From Consotaella salsifontis (GTDB taxonomy: Bacteria; Pseudomonadota; Alphaproteobacteria; Rhizobiales; Rhizobiaceae), in assembly GCF_900167365.1 (NCBI RefSeq), contig NZ_FUXL01000008.1, positions 1 to 64,000 of the forward strand: 64,000 nt of DNA. Reading direction: 5' to 3'. The position numbers and the translations under genes were made by a program. The notes beneath the pieces were generated by a model. That model was not told the DNA's origin. It saw nothing but the letters and a program-made list of their open reading frames with translations, and made no database searches. Positions 46,688-56,306 of the stretch are shown piece after piece; position 1 is the first letter of the stretch; the number at the start of each line of letters is the position of its first letter.

Positions 46688-47844
46688 TATCCGGAGGTGT
46701 CACGGCCGCGCGCCGATACGCAAGCCCTTTGGTATTTTGCGAGGAAAACGCCGTCGAGCCGGCGCTTCCACCATCCCATCGCCCGCCCAGGAAACCACAG
46801 CCGACCGCGGAGGGCGAGGCCCGCGCCGTCGCCGAGGTCGAGGATCGACAGGAAACGGCGCTGCGGCCGATAGGAGCGAAGGGGGGCGCCGGAAAGGCTG
46901 GAGAGGAGATTGGCGAGGAGGACCGGCGCGGCACGAACGCCATAAACGCCAACCTTGGGAAGCGGATGGCCGTCGATTGCAGCGCAGTCGCCCGCCGCGA
47001 AGACACGCGCGTCGGCAAGGGAGGCGAGAGTGGGCGCGACGAGAAGGCCGCCGGCGGGATCGACCGGCAGTCCCAGCCGGCCGACCAGCGGCGCGGCGAC
47101 CAGGCCCGTTGCCAGCACACAATGATCGAAGGCCAGCGCCCCGCCATCGTCCAGAACCACCCGCTGCCCCTGAACCGAGTCGACCTTTCGGCCAAGGACG
47201 AGCCGGCACCCTCCCGCGCGCAACCGCCGCTCCATATAGGCACCGGCGCCGCTCGGTGCCGAGGGGAGGAGCCGCTCCCCCCGCCCCACTAGCGTGATGT
47301 GAAGGTCGAGGCGCCGACGCTCCGCGAGTCCGGCGAGGTTGGCCGCAATCTCGCAGCCGCTGGCCCCGCCTCCGACGACGATGATGGAGATGGGCCGGCG
47401 CGCCGCCTCCAGGGCCTGGCGCAGCCGCAGCAAGCCAGAGACCGGCTTCACCGGCCAGACATTGTCCGAGCGGACGGGAAACGGCGCGCCGACGACGCTG
47501 CCGACATTGAACGAAGCCAGATCGTAGCCGACCGGTTGACCCTCCTCAAGGAACACCGTCCGCTCACGACCGTCGAGGCCGACGGCCCGCCCCGTTATCA
47601 GGCGAACCCCACAAGCGGCGCACAGCTCTCCGATGTTCACCGTATCTTCGTCTGCCTCGATCGTGCCGCCGAGGAGCGCGGAGGCGCGGCCCGAATACCA
47701 AAAGCGTCCGGGATCGACGATCACCAGTTCGGCGCCGGCTGAGCGGAAGCGATCGGCGGCAAGGATCAGCGCGAGATGCGCATGCCCCGCTCCGACCAGC
47801 ACGACGCGACGCGCATCTGGCTTGGCCTTGGACGCGACGTTCAA
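46687..47844 (-). CDS. FAD-dependent NAD(P)H oxidoreductase (NDH-2-like)
   Basis: The 385-residue flavoprotein has the FAD-binding GAGHAHLALI (about 18-27), the NAD(P)H-binding IVVGGGASGCEIAANL (about 153-168), and the second FAD motif VFAAGDCAAIDG (about 285-296). The GHAHL opening is like the oxidoreductase domain found fused to SelD in some bacteria and like type II NADH dehydrogenases. Substrate unknown. Its ATG overlaps the antiporter stop and its stop overlaps the priA start. Confidence 0.8.
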   Translation of the reverse strand: MNVASKAKPDARRVVLVGAGHAHLALILAADRFRSAGAELVIVDPGRFWYSGRASALLGGTIEADEDTVNIGELCAACGVRLITGRAVGLDGRERTVFLEEGQPVGYDLASFNVGSVVGAPFPVRSDNVWPVKPVSGLLRLRQALEAARRPISIIVVGGGASGCEIAANLAGLAERRRLDLHITLVGRGERLLPSAPSGAGAYMERRLRAGGCRLVLGRKVDSVQGQRVVLDDGGALAFDHCVLATGLVAAPLVGRLGLPVDPAGGLLVAPTLASLADARVFAAGDCAAIDGHPLPKVGVYGVRAAPVLLANLLSSLSGAPLRSYRPQRRFLSILDLGDGAGLALRGRLWFPGRAMGWWKRRLDGVFLAKYQRACVSARGRDTSG

Positions 47845-49127
47845 TGCGCTGCGGCCGCTTCGCCGCCCTCATCGGGACGGACCACGCGGCGCACCAGGCG
47901 CGCCAGCGTCAATCCCTGAACAAGGATCGAGAAGATAACGACGACATAGGTGGCCGTGACGATCAGATCGCGCTCCGGCCCGCTCGGCAGCGACAAGGCG
48001 AGTGCCACCGAGATACCGCCGCGCACGCCGCCCCAGACCAGCACGGCGACCGTGCCGGGGGAAAAACTCTCGCGAAGCCGCACCACCTGGAACGGCAACA
48101 AGACCGAGAAAAAGCGGGCCAGAAGCACGATCGGGATGGCTGTCAGCGCCAGGTAGATACGCCCGATCTCGAACTCGATCACCAGAAGCTCCAACCCGAT
48201 GAGCATAAAGAGAAAGGCGTTGAGGATCTCGTCGATCAGCAGCCAGAAGCCGGTGATGTAGCGCTGGGTGGTCTCGCTCATGGCGTAGGCAAAGCCGCGC
48301 TCGCCGATGAGCAGACCCGCCACGACCACCGAGATCGGCCCCGAAAGATGCAAGCTTTGTGCGGCCGTATAGGTGCCCATCACCAGCGCGAGCGAGATCA
48401 GGACCTCGACCGCGAACTCGTCGATGGCATGCATCATCCGGTAGGCGATATAGCCCATGGCGAATCCGAACGCCGCTCCTCCCAGTGCCTCGACGACGAA
48501 AAGCTCCGCGACGTCCGCCACCCCGGGCGTCTCGCCGGTTGAATCAGCCGTGGCGAAGGTCAAAAGGATGGTGAAGACCACCACGCCCACGCCATCGTTG
48601 AACAGTGATTCGCCGGCCATATCGAGTTCGAGGCGCTTGGGGACCTGAACCGCTTTAAGCGTTGCGAGCACCGCGACCGGATCGGTCGGGCTGATCAGCG
48701 CGCCGAAGACCAGAGCCCAGGAATAGGAGATGGGCACCCCGGCAAAGCTTAGGATGCCGTAAAAGGCCGACCCTACAATGACAGTGGAGATCAAGACGCC
48801 GAAGGTGGCCATGAGCCCGACCGAGAGTCCCCTGCCCTTCAACCCCTGCCAATCGACGTGCAGCGCCCCGGCGAAGAGCAGGAAGCCGAGCATCCCATTC
48901 ATCAAGGTCTCGTTGAAATTGATCGCGTCGACCGTCCGCGCGAGGTCGGTGGGAAAGCTGAGGCCGGGCGCGAGCGCGTGGAGCGCGACCAGAAGAAGCG
49001 AGGCCGAGAGCCCGAGTACCAGCAGCCCGATACTGACCGGCAAGCCGATGAAGCGTCGGTTGGCCCAGGCGAGGACGGCCGTGATGGTCAAAAGCAGGGC
49101 GATGAACTGATTGAGCGACAGCATCAA
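47841..49127 (-). CDS. CPA1-type sodium/proton antiporter
   Basis: The 428-residue integral membrane protein has about 12 hydrophobic segments and CPA1 signatures: FLLFAGALHVDWQ, ALISPTDPVAVLATLK with the ND-type region LFNDGVGVVVF, and VWGGVRGGISVALALSLP. It exchanges Na+ (or K+) for H+. It overlaps the flavoprotein gene by four bases, suggesting a functional link that I cannot define. Confidence 0.9.
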   Translation of the reverse strand: MMLSLNQFIALLLTITAVLAWANRRFIGLPVSIGLLVLGLSASLLLVALHALAPGLSFPTDLARTVDAINFNETLMNGMLGFLLFAGALHVDWQGLKGRGLSVGLMATFGVLISTVIVGSAFYGILSFAGVPISYSWALVFGALISPTDPVAVLATLKAVQVPKRLELDMAGESLFNDGVGVVVFTILLTFATADSTGETPGVADVAELFVVEALGGAAFGFAMGYIAYRMMHAIDEFAVEVLISLALVMGTYTAAQSLHLSGPISVVVAGLLIGERGFAYAMSETTQRYITGFWLLIDEILNAFLFMLIGLELLVIEFEIGRIYLALTAIPIVLLARFFSVLLPFQVVRLRESFSPGTVAVLVWGGVRGGISVALALSLPSGPERDLIVTATYVVVIFSILVQGLTLARLVRRVVRPDEGGEAAAAH

Positions 49128-49272
49128 GCCATGATGGCGCTATCGACGGGACTCTCAAGGAGCATCAGCCCAAACGCAGCCGCTCGTTAAGCCTTCCGAA
49201 GGGTTCGGCTTGCCCGCTCGCGGCTGATCCGTATCATCGTCAGCCGACGAACGAAATTTAGGTCGTAAGCCC

Positions 49273-49581
49273 ATGCTGGAACGTCGCCGCAGAGATCGCC
49301 GCCGCGTCTGCCTCGGCGCGACCATGACCACTTCGCTCGCGGGACCGCCGATCACCGTCAGGCTGCGCAATCTCAACGAAAAGGGCGCCGAGGTGGTGGT
49401 GCCCGGAGGGACGATCGACGCCGAGGAGGTGGAGATCAAGCTGCCCAACGAGGATCGCGTGCGGCGCGCCCGGGTTGTCTGGCGGCGGCTGGATCATTTC
49501 GGCCTCAAGTTCCTCAGCCTCTATGAGGAGGCCAAGGAGGACGAGGCGTTCGAAACGCTTTCGCTGAGGATGTCCGACTGA
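49273..49581 (+). CDS. PilZ-domain protein
   Basis: This 102-residue protein is a single PilZ-like domain: the basic opening RRRRDRRRV supplies the R-x-x-x-R of c-di-GMP binding, and VRLRNLNEKGAEVVVPGG stands at the (D/N)-x-S-x-x-G position with NEKGA, so binding may be weakened. VRRARVVWRRLDHFGLKF ends the barrel. Possibly a c-di-GMP effector; the only cyclase seen here is at 56307. Confidence 0.8.
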   Translation: MLERRRRDRRRVCLGATMTTSLAGPPITVRLRNLNEKGAEVVVPGGTIDAEEVEIKLPNEDRVRRARVVWRRLDHFGLKFLSLYEEAKEDEAFETLSLRMSD

Positions 49582-49634
49582 TCAGGCGCGAGTGAGCACA
49601 ATCGCGCCCTCGACAAGGGGGACGGCAACGGGAC

Positions 49635-50276
49635 TCAGCTTCCGTGGTTCTGAAGCCCGAGATGGGCCTTGTCGCCCCAGAGTTCCTTGATGCGCTGGTC
49701 GCGCCCGCAGTTCCAGCGATAGTATTTGTAGCGCAGCGGGTTCTTCTCGTAATAGTCCTGGTGATAGTCCTCGGCCGGGTAGAAGGCGCCCGCCTTGGTG
49801 ATTGTTGTCGCCACCGGCTGCTTGAGCTCGTTCTCGATCGCCTTCTTGGAGGCCTCCGCCTCCTTCAGCTGCTCGTCGTTCTCGGCAAAGATCGCCGTGC
49901 GGTAGGACGCGCCCCGGTCGCAAAACTGGCCGCCAGCATCCACCGGATCGACCGAATGCCAGAAGGCCGTGAGCAGCTGCTCGTAGCTGACCTTCGAGGG
50001 ATCGAACGTCACTTCCACCGATTCATAGTGACCCGTGCCGCCGGCCGAAACCTGATGATAGGTCGGGTTCTTCAGGCTGCCCCCGGTGTAGCCAGAGATC
50101 GTCTTGAGGACCCCAGGGACGCGGTCGAAGTCCGATTCCACGCACCAGAAGCAGCCGCCGGCGAAGATCGCCTTTTCGGAGGCCGCGAGCGCGGGACGAG
50201 ACGAGAACCCGCCAAAGGCCGACACCATGGCGGCGGCAAGCGCCAGCGCGCCTATCCTGCTTGCGTGAAACCTCAT
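49635..50276 (-). CDS. msrA: Exported peptide-methionine (S)-S-oxide reductase
   Basis: From ATG 50276, with AAGGGAGAG upstream, the 213-residue protein has a signal peptide (IGALALAAAMVSAFGGFSS) and an MsrA domain with catalytic Cys in AGGCFWCVESDFD, HYESVEVTFDPSKVSYEQLL and FYPAEDYHQDYYEKNP. It repairs oxidised methionine. The signal peptide points to a periplasmic role. Confidence 0.93.
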   Translation of the reverse strand: MRFHASRIGALALAAAMVSAFGGFSSRPALAASEKAIFAGGCFWCVESDFDRVPGVLKTISGYTGGSLKNPTYHQVSAGGTGHYESVEVTFDPSKVSYEQLLTAFWHSVDPVDAGGQFCDRGASYRTAIFAENDEQLKEAEASKKAIENELKQPVATTITKAGAFYPAEDYHQDYYEKNPLRYKYYRWNCGRDQRIKELWGDKAHLGLQNHGS

Positions 50277-50442
50277 GCGGCTCTCCCTTGGCGCTGCGGC
50301 GGCCGGCAGGTTCTGAGCCCTGCGTTCCGCGAAGTTGGAGAAGAAAACGTGCCGCGCCCTCGCCACGAGAACAAGTCACGGCTGCGCGCGGCTGGTGACG
50401 CTTTCGTGAGGGAACCCCGGATGCGGTTGCCCCCGCCCGGCA

Positions 50443-51663
50443 TCAAGCCGCAACGCGCTCCGCCATGAGCCGGCGGGAAACCAGCGCCATCAGCGCGGCG
50501 GCGGCGAGGCTGTAGATTCCCATCACAGCCAGCTGGAACTCGAAATCGACGCCGATATCGATGAGCCAGCCCGTGAGGCCGGGGCCGATCGCCGTGGCGA
50601 TCACCATGGCGGAAACCACGAGCGAGCGGATCGCTCCGAGATGCCGGGTGCCATAGATTTCCGGCCACATTGCGCCGGAAAGGGTCGAGGAAAAGCCATA
50701 GCTGATGCCGAGCAGAGCCATGAACAGGAAGATGGTCCAGTCCGCCTTCATCCATGCGACGACGAAGCAGGCGAGCGCCATGGGCAGCAGAAACGACGGA
50801 AGAAACCGCACCGACGAATAGCGGTCGATCAGCCAGCCCGACAAGAGCGAGAAGAACACGTTCGTCACCGACATCACCGCGAAGCCGGCGGCAAAGAGCT
50901 GGAGGGACCAGCCCTTGATTTCCGTCAGATAGACCTGATGGAAGAAGACGGTCGTGCCGATGAAGGCCGGGGCGAGGACGCCGAGGCAAATCGCATAGAA
51001 TTTTGGGTCTCGCAGCACTTCGCTCGCCGTCCAGTCCCTGGCGCTCAGGTGTTCGTGCGAACTGGCCTCCCCCTTGGGATTGCGCTCCCGCCGAACCAGC
51101 CAGCCGATCAAGGGAAGCGCGAGCGCCAGCACCGCCACTGCGGCCGCAAGCCACGCGTTGCGCCAGCCGATCGCCGCCGCCACCGCGACAAAAACGAAGG
51201 GGAGCAGGCCTTCCCCCGCCCTTTGCCCGAGCGTGGCGAGCGCGACCGCGCGGCCCCTGTTGGCGGCAAACCACCGCCCCGTGGCGGTGAAGGCGATCTC
51301 GGTCATCATGCCCTGGCCGAACAGGCGAAGGAGATAGAGCGCGAAGACGAGGCTCGGAATGCTCCAGACCAGACCGAGGGCAAGTGCCGCGGCGGCCAGC
51401 GCGATAAGCGAGCCGACCGTCACGGCGAAAGTTGAATACCGATCGAGAAGACGACCCATGAAAGGCAGCGTCGCGGCACTGCAAAGGGTCGCGATCATGT
51501 AGAGGCCGCCGAACCCGCCATTGCTGAGCGCAAAGGCACTCCGGATTTCGGCGTTCGACAGGGCGATAAAGAATGTCTGCCCGACGGACGAGAAGAACGT
51601 GAGAAGAAATCCGGCGGCGATCCAACGCAGGTTGATCACCACGAAGCGGCCGAAAGATTGCAT
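50443..51663 (-). CDS. MFS transporter
   Basis: The 406-residue protein has 12 hydrophobic segments in two halves and an MFS loop with GRLLDRYS (2-3 loop) and GWLIDRYSSVRFL (8-9 loop). It resembles the monocarboxylate/OFA group. Substrate unknown. I start at ATG 51663 (MQSFGRF). Confidence 0.85.
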   Translation of the reverse strand: MQSFGRFVVINLRWIAAGFLLTFFSSVGQTFFIALSNAEIRSAFALSNGGFGGLYMIATLCSAATLPFMGRLLDRYSTFAVTVGSLIALAAAALALGLVWSIPSLVFALYLLRLFGQGMMTEIAFTATGRWFAANRGRAVALATLGQRAGEGLLPFVFVAVAAAIGWRNAWLAAAVAVLALALPLIGWLVRRERNPKGEASSHEHLSARDWTASEVLRDPKFYAICLGVLAPAFIGTTVFFHQVYLTEIKGWSLQLFAAGFAVMSVTNVFFSLLSGWLIDRYSSVRFLPSFLLPMALACFVVAWMKADWTIFLFMALLGISYGFSSTLSGAMWPEIYGTRHLGAIRSLVVSAMVIATAIGPGLTGWLIDIGVDFEFQLAVMGIYSLAAAALMALVSRRLMAERVAA

Positions 51664-51811
51664 CGAATGCTCTTGAGATGGTCCGCGCAATGCGGCCTCG
51701 GGAAAAGTACACCTGGCTTAGATTGGCCGCATGGCATTCCGTCAAGGGTTGGGTCGACGCTTTCTTCCGATCTTCCGCTTCGCTCGATTGTTCTCCCCGC
51801 ATCTCTCAAAC

Positions 51812-51843
51812 GAAAGAAGCGGCCACCAGGGCCGCTTCTTCGG
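51812..51843 (-). terminator. Terminator of the sdhCDAB operon
   Basis: On the minus strand GAAGAAGCGGCC and GGCCGCTTCTTTC form a near-perfect stem around CTGGT, 28 bases past the sdhB stop. Confidence 0.8.
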
Positions 51844-51870
51844 TCTTGATCGTCTGCCGGAGACCTGCGC

Positions 51871-52653
51871 TCAGAAAGCGCTGCGCTTGACCATCATGGC
51901 GCGGATGGCGTTGATCGCCAGCGCCGGGTTCAGCCCCTTCGGGCAGGTCTGCGTGCAGTTCATGATGTTGTGGCAGCGATAAAGACGGTACGGGTCCTCG
52001 AGGATTTCGAGGCGCTCGCCGGTCGCCTCGTCGCGGCTGTCCGCCAGCCAGCGATAGGCCTGGAGCAGAATGGCCGGGCCGAGATAACGCTCGGGATTCC
52101 ACCAGTAGGACGGGCACGAGGTCTGGCAGCAGAAGCACAGGATGCACTCGTAGAGGCCATCCAGCTTGGCGCGGTCCTCATGGCTCTGGCGCCATTCCTT
52201 TTGAGGCTCCGGCGTCTCCGTCTGGAGCCAAGGCTGGATCATGGTGAGCTGCGCGTAGGGCAGCGACAGATCCGGCACCAAGTCCTTGATCACCGGCATG
52301 TGCGGCAGCGGATAGATGGTGATCGTTCCCGACACCTCTTCCATGCCCTTGGTGCAGGCCAGCGTGTTCTCGCCGTCGATGTTCATGGCGCAGGAGCCGC
52401 AAATGCCCTCGCGGCAGGAGCGGCGCAGCGTCAGCGTCGGATCGACATTGTCCTTGATCCACAAAAGGGCGTCGAGGATCATCGGCCCGCAATCTTCGGT
52501 GGGCACGGTGAACGTGTCCATCCGGGGATTGGAGTCGTCGTCCGGCGACCAGCGGTAGATCCGAAACTCGCGCGTCTTCGTGGCACCGGCCGGCTTGCCC
52601 CAGACCTTGCCTTCGGTGAGCGTGGAATTCTTGGGAAGAGTGAACTCGACCAT
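51871..52653 (-). CDS. sdhB: Succinate dehydrogenase iron-sulfur subunit
   Basis: The 260-residue protein has the 2Fe-2S motif [16 protein letters not shown] (about 79-94) and the two C-terminal clusters [16 protein letters not shown] and [17 protein letters not shown]. It passes electrons from SdhA to quinone. Last gene of sdhCDAB; terminator follows. Confidence 0.97.
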   Translation of the reverse strand: MVEFTLPKNSTLTEGKVWGKPAGATKTREFRIYRWSPDDDSNPRMDTFTVPTEDCGPMILDALLWIKDNVDPTLTLRRSCREGICGSCAMNIDGENTLACTKGMEEVSGTITIYPLPHMPVIKDLVPDLSLPYAQLTMIQPWLQTETPEPQKEWRQSHEDRAKLDGLYECILCFCCQTSCPSYWWNPERYLGPAILLQAYRWLADSRDEATGERLEILEDPYRLYRCHNIMNCTQTCPKGLNPALAINAIRAMMVKRSAF

Positions 52654-52769
52654 CTGTCTTGCCTAATCCCGTTTGGTTTGGCGTCCGCCGGGAGACGGCG
52701 CCATCTTCGCCCCTCACCCCGGCACTCGAAAACCTGCCGGCGCTCCCAAAAGAGCGCCGGTCGGCACGC

Positions 52770-54608
52770 TCAGTAGACGCGTTTCTTCGGTTTGATGTAC
52801 TCGATCTCGTTGGACATCGTGTAGGTGTGCACCGGCCGGTCTTCGAGGCGGATGGCCTTGTTGTCGGTGTCGCAATAGACGAGCGTGTGCTTCATCCAAT
52901 TGGCGTCGTCCCGGTCGGGATAGTCCTCGCGGGCGTGGGCGCCGCGTGATTCCGTGCGGGCCTGGGCTGAATCCATCGTCACCACTGCCTGGATGATGAG
53001 GTTCTCATATTCCAGGGATTCCACCAGATCTGTGTTCCAGATCAGGGAGCGGTCGGTGGTGGCGATGTCGTCGGACCCCTGCCAGACCTTGTGGATCAGC
53101 GTGTGGCCCTCGTCCAGCACCTCGCCCGTGCGGAAGACGGCGCAGTTGGACTGCATGGTCTTCTGCATGTCGAGGCGAAGCTTGGCCGTGGGCGTGCCAC
53201 CGGAAGCATAGCGCACCCGGTCGAGGCGCGAGACTGCCAGATCGCCGGCGCCGGCGGGAAGCGGAGCCTGCTCCTCGTTGGCGTCGATAGTCTCGGCGCA
53301 GCGCTGACCTGCCGCGCGCCCGAAGACGACGAGGTCGATCAGCGAGTTGGAGCCAAGCCGGTTGGCTCCGTGGACCGACACGCACGCCGCTTCGCCCACC
53401 GCCATCAGGCCGGGCACGACAGTGTCGGCGTTGCCATCCTTCTTGGTCAGAACCTCGCCGTAATAGTTCGTCGGGATGCCGCCCATGTTGTAGTGGACGG
53501 TCGGCAGAACCGGGATCGGCTCCTTGGTGACATCGACGCCGGCGAAGATCTTGGCCGACTCCGAAATGCCCGGCAGACGCTCGTGCAGGATCGCCGGGTC
53601 AAGGTGGTCGAGATGCAGGAAGATGTGGTCCTTGTTCTTGCCAACGCCACGACCCTCGCGGATTTCAACCGTCATCGAGCGTGAGACGACATCGCGCGAG
53701 GCAAGGTCCTTGGCCGAGGGCGCATAACGCTCCATGAAGCGTTCACCCTCGGAATTGGTCAGATAACCACCCTCGCCGCGCGAGCCCTCGGTGATGAGGC
53801 AGCCGGCGCCATAGATGCCGGTCGGGTGGAACTGGACGAACTCCATGTCCTGGAGAGGCAGGCCGGCACGCAGCACCATCGCGTTGCCGTCGCCCGTGCA
53901 GGTGTGGGCCGAGGTCGCAGAGAAATAGGCGCGGCCATAGCCGCCGGTGGCCAGGATCGTCTGCTTGGCGGCGAAACGATGGAGCGTCCCATCCTCGAGG
54001 CAGAGCGCGACGACGCCGCGGCAAGCGCCCTCCTCGTCCATGATCAGGTCGATGGCGAAGTATTCGATGAAGAACTCGGTCGAATAGCGCACCGACTGGC
54101 CGTAGAGGGTGTGCAGCATGGCGTGGCCAGTACGGTCGGCGGCCGCGCAGGTGCGCTGGGCCGGCGGCCCCTCGCCGAACTCGGTGGTCATGCCGCCGAA
54201 GGGCCGCTGATAGATGCGCCCGTCCTCGGTCCGCGAGAAGGGCAGTCCGAAATGCTCCAGCTCGTAGACGGCGGCCGGCGCGTTGCGGACGAGATATTCA
54301 ATGGCGTCCTGATCGCCCAGCCAGTCCGACCCCTTGACGGTGTCGTACATGTGCCAGCGCCAGTCGTCCCGACCCATGTTGCCGAGCGAGGCGGCGATGC
54401 CGCCCTGTGCCGCCACGGTGTGCGAGCGCGTCGGGAAGACCTTGGTGATACAGGCGGTCTTGAGGCCCGCCTGGGCGCAGCCGAGAGTGGCGCGCAAGCC
54501 GGCGCCGCCCGCCCCCACGACCACGACGTCGAAGCGATGGTCGACAAAGGGATAGGCGCGGCCGTTGATACCGGGCGTGGAACCGGCGGAAGACTTCATC
54601 TCAGCCAT
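52770..54608 (-). CDS. sdhA: Succinate dehydrogenase flavoprotein subunit
   Basis: From ATG 54608 the protein has 612 residues, with FAD-binding [16 protein letters not shown], flavinylation His in [14 protein letters not shown], and [16 protein letters not shown]. It oxidises succinate in the TCA cycle. ATG overlaps the sdhD stop; the longer frame includes the sdhD end and is rejected. Confidence 0.97.
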   Translation of the reverse strand: MAEMKSSAGSTPGINGRAYPFVDHRFDVVVVGAGGAGLRATLGCAQAGLKTACITKVFPTRSHTVAAQGGIAASLGNMGRDDWRWHMYDTVKGSDWLGDQDAIEYLVRNAPAAVYELEHFGLPFSRTEDGRIYQRPFGGMTTEFGEGPPAQRTCAAADRTGHAMLHTLYGQSVRYSTEFFIEYFAIDLIMDEEGACRGVVALCLEDGTLHRFAAKQTILATGGYGRAYFSATSAHTCTGDGNAMVLRAGLPLQDMEFVQFHPTGIYGAGCLITEGSRGEGGYLTNSEGERFMERYAPSAKDLASRDVVSRSMTVEIREGRGVGKNKDHIFLHLDHLDPAILHERLPGISESAKIFAGVDVTKEPIPVLPTVHYNMGGIPTNYYGEVLTKKDGNADTVVPGLMAVGEAACVSVHGANRLGSNSLIDLVVFGRAAGQRCAETIDANEEQAPLPAGAGDLAVSRLDRVRYASGGTPTAKLRLDMQKTMQSNCAVFRTGEVLDEGHTLIHKVWQGSDDIATTDRSLIWNTDLVESLEYENLIIQAVVTMDSAQARTESRGAHAREDYPDRDDANWMKHTLVYCDTDNKAIRLEDRPVHTYTMSNEIEYIKPKKRVY

Positions 54609-54988
54609 CACAAAACTCCGAAGCTCATCTTGATGAGCGCGAACAGGCAGGCGGCGGCGATCATGAGACAGAAGCCGGTGTTGGCCAGGGTCAGGCCGAG
54701 CTTCCATGTCTTGGGACCGTATTCCATGATGACTTCCTGCGCCCCGATATACATGTGGTAGACGAAGGAGATCACGGTGAGCGCCATCCAGCCGCCGACG
54801 AGCGGATTGGCGAAGGTAGCCCTGACTTCAGCGTAGGTGCTGGTGGCCAGTGTCAGCAGGATGAAGATCATGCCGATGGCCAGCACGAGGCTGGTGACGG
54901 AGGTGACGCGCTGGTGCCAGAACTCGCCGACGCCGTGGCCTGCGGCGCCCATGCCGCGGGCGCGACCCATTGGGGTGCGAATGCTCAT
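54608..54988 (-). CDS. sdhD: Succinate dehydrogenase membrane anchor D
   Basis: The 126-residue product has three membrane segments; [18 protein letters not shown] is the typical heme/quinone region and [14 protein letters not shown] carries the conserved His. AAGGAGTTTACC precedes ATG 54988. Confidence 0.94.
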   Translation of the reverse strand: MSIRTPMGRARGMGAAGHGVGEFWHQRVTSVTSLVLAIGMIFILLTLATSTYAEVRATFANPLVGGWMALTVISFVYHMYIGAQEVIMEYGPKTWKLGLTLANTGFCLMIAAACLFALIKMSFGVL

Positions 54989-54999
54989 GGTAAACTCCT

Positions 55000-55392
55000 T
55001 CAAGCGACGATCAGCACGACGAGCCACAGCAGGATGGTGATCGCGACCGATGCGATGATCGTGCCGATCGCCCACCGCATCGACGCTTCCTTGGAAAGCC
55101 CGATGCCCAGATCCCAGATGAGATGGCGCACGCCACCGACAGCATGGTGGATAAGGCCCCAGGAAAACCCGAGCATCACGATGTAGCCGAGGAAGGAGCC
55201 GAAGAACCACGAGGCCCAGCCGAAAGCATTCGGGCCCGATGCCGCCGCCACCAACCACCAGGTGAGGAAGACCATGCCGAAATAGAGGGCGAGGCCGGTC
55301 GCTCGGTGGAAGCCCGACATCAGCATGGTCATGCGCAGCCGGTAGATCATGATATGCGGCGACAGAGGCCGCGGCTTCTGAATTTGGGACAT
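55000..55392 (-). CDS. sdhC: Succinate dehydrogenase cytochrome b subunit
   Basis: The 130-residue product begins with the SdhC signature RPLSPHIMIYRLRMTM and SGFHRATGLALYFG and has the heme-ligand His in GLIHHAVGGVRHLIWD. First gene of sdhCDAB. The 160 bases upstream probably hold the operon promoter. Confidence 0.95.
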   Translation of the reverse strand: MSQIQKPRPLSPHIMIYRLRMTMLMSGFHRATGLALYFGMVFLTWWLVAAASGPNAFGWASWFFGSFLGYIVMLGFSWGLIHHAVGGVRHLIWDLGIGLSKEASMRWAIGTIIASVAITILLWLVVLIVA

Positions 55393-55552
55393 GCAAACCT
55401 TCCCGTCGCTATGCGGCCTAAAACGATTTGGGCTGCCATATACGGCCCATTCGCTTTAGCCGACCTCCGTTACTGCGCAAGGCGCGCCTTCCGCAAGTAC
55501 GCCAAATGTTCCATTTTGTCCCACCACTCCTCTCAGCGGCGAGACACCCCCA

Positions 55553-56026
55553 TCAATTCGGCTCGCGATCGACGAAGCGAATCACATAGGTTGTCCAGTC
55601 TGCCGGCTCAGCCACCCGCGCGTAAAGGTTGCGCGCAATTCCGGGATGGCGCGGCGAACGCAGAACGAGGCGCGACCATCCGCGACGATCGGCCTGCTCC
55701 GCCAGAAGATCGATCATCGCCTTGGCGATGCCCATGCGCCGGTTCTTGTGCTCGACGAAGATGTGCTCCGCCAATCCCGACCGCATTCCGGTCCAAGGGT
55801 CTGGAAGATCGTAGAACATCAGAAAGGCGACGAGGCGTCCATCGAGGCGCGCGCCAAGGATTTCGGCTGCGGGGTCCTGGAGCAGCGCTTCGGCGTAATA
55901 GCTGTCGGGCGCGGGCGGCGCACCGCGGAAAATATCCTGATTGTATGCCGAAAGAAGAGGCGCAAGCTCTCGTGCGTCGTCCAAACGCAACAAGGCGATC
56001 TCGATATCGGGCGCAACTCGTTCCAT
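55553..56026 (-). CDS. GNAT N-acetyltransferase
   Basis: This 157-residue GNAT has LLRLDDARELAPLLSAYN at the start and the acetyl-CoA-binding region LAEHIFVEHKNRRMGIAKAMI (about 85-105). Substrate unknown. Divergent from the diguanylate cyclase gene. Confidence 0.82.
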   Translation of the reverse strand: MERVAPDIEIALLRLDDARELAPLLSAYNQDIFRGAPPAPDSYYAEALLQDPAAEILGARLDGRLVAFLMFYDLPDPWTGMRSGLAEHIFVEHKNRRMGIAKAMIDLLAEQADRRGWSRLVLRSPRHPGIARNLYARVAEPADWTTYVIRFVDREPN

Positions 56027-56306
56027 GGAACACGCCTTTCTCGCGGATTCCGCTCCGCGTCAAGCCATGCCTTCGCCGCAGGGCTGTCGCGAGACGCATC
56101 GTTTGCGCGCAAGCAGGAGCGCGCGGCATCGAAATAGAAATCTGCGAGAATTTTATCCGTCCGGCAGTCAAATCCTATCGGCTTCAACGATTGCGACTTG
56201 CCATCATTGCGCGCGGGCGATTATTTGCTTGGCGAATCGATTGGCAGTCTGCTCGATCGGTTATCCTATGACCGAATCGGGTTGCCTCCCGCCTTGGGAG
56301 AAAGCG